Source: Megalobrama amblycephala (Eukaryota > Chordata > Actinopteri > Cypriniformes > Xenocyprididae). From it: a stretch of 64,000 bases of DNA. Below the pieces are notes generated by a model. The model made no database searches, was not told where the DNA came from, and worked only from the letters and a program-made list of their open reading frames with translations. The translations under genes were made by a program, and so were the position numbers. Location of the stretch: assembly GCF_018812025.1 (NCBI RefSeq), contig NC_063049.1:34849447-34913446 (forward strand), in the 5' to 3' direction. Of the stretch, positions 24,601-34,589 are shown piece by piece; within the stretch, counting starts at the first letter, position 1; each line of letters opens with the position of its first letter.

Positions 24601-25075
24601 TCACACTTCCTTTTCTGTAGTAAACTGCTGTACTGGCATATGGCAGTGATTCCTGAGACAAATAGAGAATCTCTCTAGAGGAAGCAAAGCAACAAAGACA
24701 ACACTTCTATGACCTGCAGCCATTCGCTACAGAGCCCATTGATTCTCCATTAGCACACACAAACGCTGTCTAAATCAACCTAGACTGTGCTCTTCACATG
24801 TCTGACAGTGCAATCTTAATTAATTCTGATCCAAGGCCAGAGAACGAAATTCCTTACTGTGTTCAACGACCGGCAGTTAATTTGTCCCGCGCAGCTTGGT
24901 TTTAATGGCCATTCTGTTTTTCAACACCCTCATACTGATATATGTCTCTCTCCACTCTTCTTTCTTTATTCTTTATAGACACATTTAAACAGATTTCTCG
25001 TCTTAATACTATTCATGTTCATATAGAAAAAAAAAATCTCAGCTCAAAGCTTTAGTGTAAAAATAATTCATCCTT
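21641..25075. other. Mostly unassigned non-coding sequence
   Basis: About 3.4 kb. 23216-23350 (TCTGCGATTGGCTCTTATTT and following) resembles part of a dispersed fish repeat. 24780-24920 is non-repetitive with CTTAATTAATTCTGATCC and CCGGCAGTTAATTTGTCC and might be regulatory. The overlapping frames around 22450-22930 on both strands carry no recognisable domain. Confidence 0.4.
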
Positions 25076-26605
25076 TCCTAGAGTAGTGTTGCCTTCGTCA
25101 ACGAAAATTATGACTAAATATCGTCGTCAACGAACCTTTATCACGTGCCGAAAACGAGACGCGACGTAAATGCTGGTCATGTGACGATGACTATAATTAA
25201 ACGTATAATGCAATATTGTTGACGAATAAAAACGAGACTAAATGTGGTTAACAAAATAAAAACTATGCTAAAATGTCTTTTAATTTTCGTTGACCAAAAC
25301 AAGACGAGACGAAATGTTATAACGTTATTTTGTCTTGTTTAGTCGCGTTATTATTATTATTTTGCAGTATTTCTGTTTCCTGTGTCTCACTTCAGGAGCT
25401 GCATCAGGTCGCACTGTGCAGACGCAGGCAACATCACTTCTTCAAGCCCCACTCGCAGCATTATTTAGAAGATGGAGCTGCGGTGAGTTTAGCATAAATG
25501 ACAACAAACAAAGTTAAGTCTGACACAGAGAAAGGGACCGATAGGGAAATATGCAGATTTCACGTGCTCATAACTTTATGAAAAATGCACAGATCATAGA
25601 AAATGCACATCATTATTTAAAGCAGATTCTTACGATTCTTACGAAATGAATCCAAAATCAACATAATATATTGCGTTGTTCACAAGATATTACACAATAT
25701 CTTACACGATAGGAAATGATTTAACATACTTGGCTAAAAACGTGTCTCATCTTTCCGGGATGCAGTGTGTATCCAATGATCCCGGACCCATCCATGTTCG
25801 TTTTCCAATGTGGAATAACACAAAATGGGTATCATCTTAAAGCTTAGAAACTCAGCTTTTTAATGCATCTAACCATTTTGAAAAACTCCCAATGAGTGCT
25901 GAGAAGTGCCTCTAAACTGGAGTTTACAGTCCGTGGGCGCCATCAAGCTGCGAAAAAATGAATAATACTTTATTTAACTATACTTTGTGCCACAAAATTT
26001 GAACCGGATGCAGCTCACATGTAGGAGAGCATCACCAAAAAATTATTTTTCTCTCATCTTATTGCCTTCCTGAGTTATTCCATGTCAAACAAAAAAATAT
26101 ATAAAAATATATATAAATTTTTAAATTTAAATTTTTTTGTCTTTTATCAGTAGTCTTTCAGCATGAAAATGTCCAAATGTAATGTAATTTATATCTTCTA
26201 AAAAAAAATCCAGAGATGGGCACTCGAGTTAGAGACTCGGACTCGAGTCGCACTCGAGTCACATTTTAACAGACTTCAGACTCGGATTCGGACTCGACCT
26301 GAAATGACTTCAGACTTGACTCGACTCGGCACAAAAGACTCAGAATATTTTTAAAACGACTCAAGTCTTTTTCCCTTAACTACTGATATAATAAATAAAG
26401 AATTTGTGTTGTGTTTAAATGGTTTTATGATATCTGCGTACTGTGTCACATATATTTCCTTACGTGTCGTGGTAGATTGGATGCCTGTCATAGAATTTTT
26501 TTTTGTGCCTGTCATAGAATTTGATTACGAATGTCCGTCCGCATAAACTCCGAATGTCATAATAAGAGTCCCATGAAACATGACGGGAGCCACCGTGACA
26601 TATGT

Positions 26606-26722
26606 TCTTTCGTTTGGGTTTATTATCACGTCAGATCAGCTAGACGAACAGAATGTGGGAAAACAATTAAAGACACCGAAACAACATCATCAATTTTTAT
26701 GAGACATCACATCCACAAAGGT
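26606..26722 (+). pseudogene. Decayed BED-type zinc-finger exon of a hAT transposase
   Basis: BED fingers are DNA-binding domains at the N terminus of hAT transposases and ZBED proteins. The translation includes SFVWVYY at the start (the usual S-x-V/I-W-x-Y/F position), then RTECGKTIK (second Cys plus the typical CGKTI), then TTSSIFMRHHIHKG (TTS-x-L-x-x-H-like with terminal His). The residue three positions before the visible Cys is Arg, so the first zinc-binding Cys appears lost. A GT directly after codon AAG (26717-26719) could be a splice donor, and an in-frame stop follows at 26723. It lies inside a hAT-like element. The match is by eye. Confidence 0.6.
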
Positions 26723-27356
26723 TAGTCACATTAACTCACACAGCTAGCTATTATACTGTGGTGTAGTTGCATGGCTCATTTGAATTGCCAGCCTGTTAAA
26801 ATATGAACAAAAAAACAAAAAGTTAAAACCTAGCACTACGTTTTATCAATCTTCGTATTATTTGCAGCTTTTCTATTTCTTAATGTGTGTCCATAAGAGA
26901 GATAGAAAGAGATGTTAATCCATTTATTACTTAAAGCTCATATTTTAACGTATCACAATCAGCATGTGTAGTTTTTAATGACATTCTTAAACATTCCGAA
27001 GTTTGATATTTTCTGATAATGACTGTCGTCACTAACAACGAAGCTGTATAACAATCTGCTGTATAACAAACCGTGACTCACTGGCGCCATCTTGTGTCCG
27101 CTTAGCGACTATATTGAAAACGACTACCCGTGTTGCCAGGACGACTGTTTTGTACATTGTAATGGATTATAAAGCAACAAACTGGATGTACATTATCCCT
27201 TACATCATAGGACCTTAATTTCAAATAAAACAGATTATAGAAAGATCATATAATTTTGTCTATATAATACAGCTAGGATAAAATATAGGATTTGATTATG
27301 AGAATTTATTTTTTTTTTTTTAATGACTCGAGACTCGACTCAGACTCGTGACAAAA

Positions 27357-27548
27357 GACTCCAGACTTGACTCAGACTCCAGCTTAAAGACGTCAGACTT
27401 GACTCGGACTCCAGCTTAAAGACTCCAGACTTGACTCAGACTCCAGCTTAAAGATGTCAGACTTGACTCGGACTCCAGCTTAAAGACTTCAGACTTGACT
27501 CGGACTCCAGCTTAAAGACTTCAGACTTGACTCGGACTCCAGATAAAA
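27357..27548 (+). repeat. 32-bp minisatellite inside the hAT-like element
   Basis: About six copies of a unit containing GACTCCAGCTTAAAGACTTC and AGACTTGACTCG. Adjacent units alternate CAGACTTGACTCAG and CAGACTTGACTCGG and differ by CC, GT or TT at one dinucleotide (GACTCC, GACGTC or GATGTC, GACTTC). It grew from the subterminal repeats of the element. Confidence 0.9.
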
Positions 27549-28183
27549 GACTCGTGAACATCTCTGGTTCTATCAAATGATACCTACCTTTTGACTCTCC
27601 TTGCTACAGTTTTGGAGTTATGAGTCTTTACTTTTTTTACCGGTCTTAAAGCCTTCAGGTCTTAAAGGGTTAAGAGACATCTCAAGGCATTATAAGGTAT
27701 TATCTATAACGTAACAATAATATACCCTTGTTTGAAATGGGTTTGGCTAAAAGAAAATTTTGGTTTTGTCTATACTACTAAGTACTTATACTATATTGAC
27801 TGGGTTAAATAGAATTGCATTACTAAAAAGAGACTAAAAGACTAAAATGCTCAGACTTTTAGTCGACTGAAACTTGACTAGACTAAAAAGAGTATGAACG
27901 TGACTAAAACTAATAAAAACTAAAATGACCACTTGACACAAAGACTAGACTAAAACTAAAATTAAAACAGGCTGCCAAAAACAACACTATCCTAGAGTCA
28001 AGAGACCACCATAAAGGAGGTCCAGAGCATTGATCTTACAGATTAACTTATCCTCTCAGTTGTTGTAAACATTACCGCATCCTAACACACAATGTAAATA
28101 GCCCCAAAGCTATTCAGATAACAGTGTGTAAGGTCATATCAATGTGAATTGCTTCTGAACGGCACTGTCACTGTGACTGGTCT

Positions 28184-29341
28184 TCAAAGGGATAGTTCAC
28201 ACAAAAATGAAAATTCTGTCATCATTTACTCACCCTCATGTTTTTCCAAACACGTAAGACTTTTGTTCATCTTCGGAATACAAATGAAGATATTTTTACT
28301 AAAATCTGAGCAATTTCAGTCCCTCCATAGAAAGCTACGCAACTACCACTTTGATGCTTCAAAAAGGTCATAAAAAGATTGTAAAACTAATCCATATGAA
28401 TTGAGCGGTTTAGTCTAAATTTGCTCAAGAGACACGATTGCTTTATATGATGAACAGATTGAATTTAGGCTTTTATTCAAATATAAACATTGATCAGTGA
28501 ACATACAGTAAAACAGAAGCTCAACCGAACCTGCTTGATGTGCGAGAACAAACCTCTTCCAGAAGCTCAAACGTGCTGCGTAAAATGAGAATGAACCTCA
28601 CTGGTTCTTGCTAAAGCTCAAATGTGATCCGTAACACAAGAATGAACCTCATTGGTTCTTGCACGTCAAGCAAACATGCTTGAGCTTAGGGCTGGGCGAT
28701 ATATCGCATGCGATTGTCACGCGCATTTCGTCAGTAAAGCCGGTTCCCTGATTACCGCTAAATCACCATCACCTGCTTTCAAATGGAGCGGCATTTAATA
28801 GACAGAGCCGTAGTTCAATGACAAGCTACGCAATATCGTGTTCATTATCGAAGGCGATTCATCTGCGATATGAATGCGATATTGCGTAGCTTGTCAGTAA
28901 TCTACGGTTCTGTCTATTAAATGGTGCTCCATTTGAAAGCAGGTGATGGCGATTTCGCGGTAATCAGGGAACCGGCTTTACTGACGAAATGCGCGTGACA
29001 ATCGCATGCAATATATCGCCCAGCCCTACTTGAGCTTCCATTTACCACAGCTGATGTGTGCCTTGATCAATGTTTATATGTGAATAGAAGGCTAAATTAA
29101 ATATGTTCATCATATAAAGCGATCATGTCTCTTCAGAAAATTTGGACTGAACCGCTCATTTCATATGGATTAGTTTTACTATCTCTTTATGAACTTTTTG
29201 AAGTATCAAAGTGGTAGTTACTGTCTATGGAGGGACAGAAATATCTCAGATTTCATCAAAAAGATCTTGATTTTGTGTTCTGAAGATAAATGAAAGGGTG
29301 AATAAATGATGACAAAATTTTTGGGTGAACTAACTATTTAA
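28184..29341. mobile_element. Long Angel-like palindrome carrying a hAT MITE
   Basis: Left end AAAGGGATAGTTCACAC; right end TTGGGTGAACTAACTATTTAA. The arms of about 320 bp (left) and 280 bp (right) are reverse complements: for example AATCCATATGAATTGAGCGG against CCGCTCATTTCATATGGATT, and TATAAACATTGATCA against TGATCAATGTTTATA. The unique centre includes two near-identical units of about 52 bp from 28561 (AGAAGCTCAAACGTG) and 28613 (AAAGCTCAAATGTG). The hAT MITE at 28687-29028 is inserted in the centre. Confidence 0.88.
28687..29028. mobile_element. Complete palindromic hAT MITE with 8-bp duplication
   Basis: Ends TAGGGCTGGGCGATATATCG and its near-perfect complement, with CTTGAGCT duplicated at 28679-28686 and 29029-29036. 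Almost the whole 342 bp is one inverted repeat: each arm includes CACGCGCATTTCGTCAGTAA and GGAGC(G/A)(G/C)CATTTAATAGAC, closing on a short loop around 28855. It encodes nothing. A second, truncated copy is at 1642-1885. Confidence 0.93.
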
Positions 29342-29530
29342 TATAATTATAAATATAGCAAAATCAAAGGTGGTTTAAAAAATATTCAAACATGACCTTA
29401 TTATATGACCTTAAAAAACTTTTGTCACACAATAACCTGATTTGCTCTTTAACTAAGGGGGTCTGACTAGTGTATAGCTGACGCAGAAGGCTAATGCTGC
29501 CTTCATGTGCTATAGGAATTATCGTAAATT

Positions 29531-29613
29531 AGTGCCGTCAATGTTAACGTGTCAGCGCATGCGATTAATTCAAAATCCTTAACGCATTCAAATAATTTAA
29601 TGCAAATAAATTT
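29531..29613 (+). mobile_element. hAT-like terminal fragment
   Basis: TAGTGCCGTCAATGTTAACG followed by GATTAATTCAAAATCCTTAA resembles the left end of a fish hAT-type repeat. The rest is absent. Confidence 0.5.
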
Positions 29614-32600
29614 ACTGAAGCATGTGTAATTGTCACGCAGCAAGATGATCTTAGAAGTTGGGAGTTTATCACAATGAGCATCTACAATAGCGCAAGCTCC
29701 TAATCACAACAGAAGTGGGAAGTAGAAAATCTCTGATAGCATGTGAAGGCAGCATAAGTCCCCGTTGTCTAGGCTGCAAAAGGCAAGTCTTCACTCCTAT
29801 AGAGGAAAGCAGCCAATGATGCACGTCCTGCACGTCCTTCCACCTCCTTATGGAACAAGCTGACTGCAATAACAATCTGAATTTCACGCCCTAGTGCCCC
29901 GGCCAGGACGAATGAGCCTAAGAATGTGAGTAAATTTGCTGCCCTATGCCTCCTGATCGATGAGGCCTCCGGTTGAGCTCTATTGATCTGCCATTTGTGG
30001 GCTATAATCAGACCTTGTACCTCGGCGTCCCCTCCCGGCCTCTCCGCTTGCTGGCAGAGATTGGCATAGAGAACCATAGCAGGCAGAGGCAGATAACATG
30101 GCCTTCTCACCTCTATAAGTGGAGCTAAACTGAGAGATAAGGAACTCCCCAGGGCCTCCGGCAAGCACTTACGGAGCTATGCTCACCATGCAGAGCCGTT
30201 TCCATCTCACTCTAACTCAGCCGGTGCGGCAGTAGTGCCAGTGGAACAGGAATGCTCGATTGGTGAAGTTCCAACCATCTCCTCCTACTTGCTATGAATA
30301 GATTAATCTCCTTGTTTGAATGCGTTCCAACTGGCCTGTACATATTCATAATTACCTATTAGGGCTTCTTAATGGAATAAGCAATGCTAAATGTGAAATT
30401 TAATTGCAGCACAAAAGAGGACGTGGGTCCATGCTGCATTATGCAACCAAACGGTAGAAGAAAATGGTAGTTTACAGATCGCCAGGCACCATCTTGAGAA
30501 AATCAGATTAGCCAGTGTAAGTGAACAGGAGGTCTGGAAAAAGCCCAGGGCATAAGAAGCACAGCTGAATTCCAAAGGAGGCCAACAGCTGGCCAATCGA
30601 ACCACTAAATCAAGACTCAAAGCCATGAAACCCTAAATGTCACCGCTGAGGGCAAAATTCTTGTTTTATGAAATACATTACTACAAAAACTCCTTTAGGA
30701 AAGATATGTATGTATACATATGAAGAGTTCAGATGCAAAATCACTAAATACTACCTCCGTCAAAAATGAAATAATGATATTGAGCAAATGCTCTCCGCAC
30801 ATAGTATGTTCATCAAATCCTTTTGCTTAAAATCCTCTAAATCCCAGCGTCAGCCCATTCAGAAATACTGGTTCAACAGTAACCGCTAAATGCCACTTCC
30901 CTTTGTCAGCAAAAGCCTCTAAGCCCACAGAAGAACCAATCAGAAGACGCAAATCAAATCATATGATGTCAAGATGAATGACGGTGTGCATATGAGCCAG
31001 CTTTCAATTGCCAAGCTGCAAGTTTTTATTATGTATTATCCACAGTGGCAACAACAGGATTTGATGAGTAGCAAGTAAACACAACAGTGTTCCTTTTGCT
31101 GTTATAAAACTGAAAGAAACTGATGTTTTGCTGTCTTGTTGTCTAAAGAGGTGGACTTTGAGCTTTTTGCAAAAAAAAACAAAAAACACAAAAACATTTT
31201 TTTAAAAAAAATGTTAAATACCAATGAATTGGCTAAAGAGACATTTCTGAAAATAAGGCAACAATAACTGACTAATAACCTTTTCATTGCCATTAAAGTG
31301 AAATTACTGAACCTAAACATAGGAGCCTGGTAAAAAAAAAATGTCAAGACGGACTTGGAGTTTTTTTTTTTTGTAGATATAATAGGCATATTACAACACA
31401 TTTTGGAATTCATCTCAGCATTCTTCAGACCATATGAACGGTGTCTCACACTCATTTTCAGCTGCTGATAAAGTAGGTTTTGAAAAACTGTCTCAAAGCA
31501 GTCCATTTCAGAGCTCACTTCAGAGTATTACAACACTAATGGCACAAAGCGATAAAGACATCTACAAACCTTCAGATCTATCAAACACTTGGCCTCCAGC
31601 TCAAGAGTTCTGGTGGAATGAGGCCATCTTTGTGGATGTGAGGGAGTACAAGAGGAACAGGAGGAGATGCTGTATTGAGCGTCTCTGCTCCGGGTGCCTT
31701 GAGACTCTATTAACAGTAAAACAAGTGGCGTGCACACACACACTAATTAACTAAGTTTCCCAAACGAACCACTGCGCAGAAATAAGTGCATCTGGGAGCC
31801 CCTTCAAAGCAGCAATGGCACAGTGGCATGCCAAAGATTGTGCAATGCAAATGGGGCTGAAGAGAACTTGCCAAGAGCCATCAGGCTAAAAACACAAAGA
31901 CAATGGATCAGACAAAACACTATAATAAATAGATCCATGCAAACAATACTAATTTTCAAGTGCTATATGACGACAACCGGAGTGGCTTTTGACCTTTAAG
32001 GTTGGCTCGTGACTCCTTGTTGAGCTTTGGGATTGGGACAATAGTAACTGAGATCGATGGGCGTCCTGGGTAAAAGTGGATCGATGAGTGTCATAATACA
32101 ATCATCATGATAGCGCATGCATAATCCAGATGAGCAGAAGTATGTGACATCGTCCAAGACGCATGACAGAATTACACTGGCTGTGGATTTAAGCCTCGTC
32201 TTATTGGATATCAGTCACTGTGAAAACACAGGAGAGAAAGAATTGTTTATTAAAAAGGTCACAGTGAAAAGTTCACTTTGTCCACTAGTGTACAAAAAGT
32301 TGTGTTGCTAGATCTCCATCTATAAAGACACTGAGGCGAGTGATCTTCAGTGAGGTGGGAAAATCATCTACCCACACTTCTTTGCCAAACTTTACTTTCT
32401 CACACCTTCGATGATGTTTTGTGAGATGGGGTTTTACCGCCCACAGTGCTCTCTGTGTTTGCCCAGGGCAACGAAGATACCAATCTGACTCTTTTGTTAC
32501 CGACAGAGGTCTTCTCAAACCTCCACATCCCCTGCGTGTCTCTACAGACTTCTTAGATATAAATAAAGTTCAGGTATAAGTAAACAAATGAACACGCACA

Positions 32601-32619
32601 TACACACACAAATCGGCAT
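29614..32619. other. Unassigned sequence with GC-richer blocks
   Basis: About 3 kb without recognised repeats. 29860-30350 is non-repetitive and GC-richer (CCTCCTGATCGATGAGGCC, GGGCTATAATCAGACC) and is a candidate conserved non-coding element. The frame 31434-31754 (+, 106 codons) is moderately complex but resembles no family and overlaps a 71-codon frame on the opposite strand, so it is not called. Confidence 0.4.
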
Positions 32620-32720
32620 ATTAGAATGGTTTCTAAAGGATCATGTGACACTGAAGACTGGAGTAATGACTGCTAAAAAATACACCTTTGCCATCACAGG
32701 AATAAATGACATATATACCA
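32620..32720 (+). mobile_element. ACTGTTCAAAA repeat family fragment
   Basis: ATTAGAATGGTTTCTAAAGG, TCATGTGACACTGAAGACTG and GGAGTAATGACTGCTAAAAA match, in complement, the interior of 39158-39870. Confidence 0.75.
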
Positions 32721-33035
32721 TTAATGTTATTCATAATTACTCATATCATGCTATAACATTTTGGTCATACAATGTAGAAACGGCTAGTTCCAGATAGAGA
32801 GAGTTATTACTAAATTATATGCAATGCATATACAGTATATAATATAAATAGAGTGAATTCAGGTTGATTGGGACACTATTTGCTATTCTAATACATTCTG
32901 AAACAAATGGAGAATAATGATTAAAAAAATAAAGATTGTGACGCCAAAACACAGTGAGACAGTTTTAAGTCCTTGCATTCCTTCCAGACAGTTGGGTAAT
33001 GATCACCCTACTGTAAACAGCCTCCGGCAGTCACT

Positions 33036-33038
<3 letters not shown>
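32721..33038. other. Unassigned AT-rich sequence
   Basis: No further structure recognised. Confidence 0.4.

Positions 33039-33102
<64 letters not shown>
33039..33102 (+). repeat. (CA)n microsatellite
   Basis: Pure run of about 32 CA units. Confidence 0.98.
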
Positions 33103-33105
<3 letters not shown>

Positions 33106-33766
33106 GGAATCTCAAAATCTTCCACCGACCAAAGGACCAGTGTCTTAGCCAGGGGATAAGTGGAACTTCCTGAATTGTAGGTAGTATTAAGTGCTGTGAG
33201 AACAGAGCATAGATATACCCAAAGTCCTTGGCTCACATTAATGTCTACGGCAAGACCCTGACCTGAACCAAACTCCATGAATAATTCTGTCCTTAAAACC
33301 CTGCTTGAATCTACAGGATGGGTTCTCAGAATGGTCTTTGTGTTCAACTCTGACCTCATTAATCGAACGCACTGACAAAAGGGTCTACACAAGGCCTTTT
33401 CCGGACAATTTGCTCTACAAAGCTTGTGCACAATGTCTTGTTCTTTAAGAGCAGGTGAGTGCAATGTCACACAGTGTCACACAATGTACCAACACATTGT
33501 CACACAACAATTCTTCCTGTTATAGTGCTAAAGCATCCTCTACATACATAGGACATGCATTAGAATATATGTAAACCCTGTAAGCTATGTTATGGTACTC
33601 TATTGAAGTAACAAATGAATCTTCTATTATGTAAGGCAATTTAAATGGGTCATGAGAAGAGTCCAAAATTAACTTTTGCCACATCTGAGAATGGTGGGGA
33701 CAAAATTTACTATAACTATATTTTGCATTTATAAAATCAAATAAACAAAAAAACAAAAAAAGATAA
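33103..33766. other. Unassigned non-coding sequence
   Basis: No repeat recognised beyond short repeats of CACACAATGT/CACAGTGTCAC around 33465-33505. Confidence 0.45.
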
Positions 33767-33961
33767 TACACTGCCCGGCCAAAAAAAAAAAAAAGTCGCT
33801 GTTTGGATTTTAATTGGCTATTACTAAGTCTATGGATGGATCACTATTACAGTGATTATTATTTTTCTAGCATGTTATATGTTTGGCAAAGGTCCTTTTA
33901 ACTCTTAAAGATGGAGTGTGTAGCTTTTCATTTCTTAAACAAACATGTATTAAGATGTATC

Positions 33962-34110
33962 ATGGCCATATTCCAGGATGACAATGTCAAGATTCATCAG
34001 GCTCAAATTGTGAAAGAATTGTTGGGAGGAAGCACGAAGAAGCATTTTCACACATGAATTGGCACTGACCTTAACCTCAGTGTAAGTCTTCGGGATGTGC
34101 TGGAGTAGAC
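33962..34110 (+). pseudogene. Tc1 transposase fragment, left arm
   Basis: The translation MAIFQDDNVKIHQAQIVKEL starts at 33962 and contains the second catalytic aspartate of the Tc1 DD34E domain (the DN in the QDDN context). After a frameshift, HEEAFSHMNW follows (about 34031-34060), then a degraded stretch with SLRDVLE in the position of the family's ESLWD motif. Several stops and indels make it non-functional. In intact members the enzyme performs cut-and-paste transposition into TA sites. Confidence 0.85.
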
Positions 34111-34239
34111 TTTACAGAGTGCTCACAGGCTGCTCAAAAATGATGCACCTCTCGATGGAAATAAATGTTGTGATGTTATTTCCATCAATTTTTGGTCAAG
34201 ATCTTGTATTGACAATGCAAGAGGTGAGCACTCTGTAAA

Positions 34240-34400
34240 GTCTACTCCATCACATCCCAAAGACTTTCAATGAAATTAAGGTCTGGACTTAATTTGCCAA
34301 TTCATGTGTGAAAATGATTCTTCATGCTCTCTGAACCATTCTTTGACAATTTTAACCCTGGTGAATCTTGACATTGTCATCCTGAAATATGGCCATGATG
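34240..34400 (-). pseudogene. Tc1 transposase fragment, right arm
   Basis: On the minus strand the same region reads MAIFQDDNVKIHQG then stops; a later frame gives LNFIESLWDVME, preserving the catalytic glutamate context (ESLWD) that the left arm has lost. The two arms therefore decayed independently. Not functional. Confidence 0.85.
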
Positions 34401-34589
34401 TGTCTTCCTATATGGTTGTTTAAGAAATGAAAAGCTACACACTCCATCTTTAAGGGTTAAAAGAACCGTTGCCAAACATATAACATGCTAAAAACATAAT
34501 AATCACTGTAATAATGATCCATTCATAGATTCTTAAGAATTTGCCTATTAAAATCCAAACAGCAACTTTTTGGGGGGCCGGGCAGTGTA

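Larger units (their letters stand above)
26211..27566 (+). mobile_element. Inner hAT-like element with BED exon relic
   Basis: Ends CAGAGATGGGCACTCGAGT (left) and TCGTGAACATCTCTG (right). Repeated GACTCG/GACTTG motifs occupy the subterminal regions, expanded at the right into a 32-bp minisatellite. The interior holds a probable BED zinc-finger exon at 26606-26722. No convincing 8-bp duplication is seen; the left flank is an A tract. Confidence 0.75.
25550..27680. mobile_element. Probable intermediate repeat in the nest
   Basis: Distinct sequence (CAGATTTCACGTGCTCATAA, CCGGGATGCAGTGTGTATCC) begins inside the outer element and appears to continue on the far side of the inner one (CGGTCTTAAAGCCTTCAGG). 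Borders and type are uncertain; recognition rests on recall of similar fish repeats. Confidence 0.4.
25084..27989. mobile_element. hAT-type element carrying nested repeats
   Basis: Ends TAGTGTTGCCTTCGTCAACG (left) and AAAAACAACACTA (right), with TCCTAGAG duplicated at 25076-25083 and 27990-27997. Subterminal GACTAAA-type motifs are dense near both ends. Only the first eight terminal bases are truly inverted. The 2906-bp length is inflated by at least one nested hAT-type element. An exon-like stretch at 25396-25481 lies between a CAG and a GTGAGT and might be a transposase relic, but I cannot identify it. Confidence 0.85.
33767..34589. mobile_element. Tc1/mariner palindrome built from opposed half-elements
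   Basis: Ends TACACTGCCCGGCCAAAA and GGGCCGGGCAGTGTA with TA at each border, the Tc1/mariner target. The left arm (to about 34155) and right arm (from about 34180) are reverse complements over roughly 400 bp, joined at a small hairpin (GATGGAAATAA ... TTATTTCCATC). Both arms carry the transposase catalytic region, in opposite orientations pointing toward the centre. The arms have drifted apart by substitutions and small indels, so the palindrome is not a recent assembly artefact. Confidence 0.9.

Noticed and set aside
31434..31754. 106-codon plus-strand frame of moderate complexity
   Set aside because: Overlapped by an antisense frame of 71 codons, no recognised domain and no clear splice or start context. 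Left as unassigned sequence.
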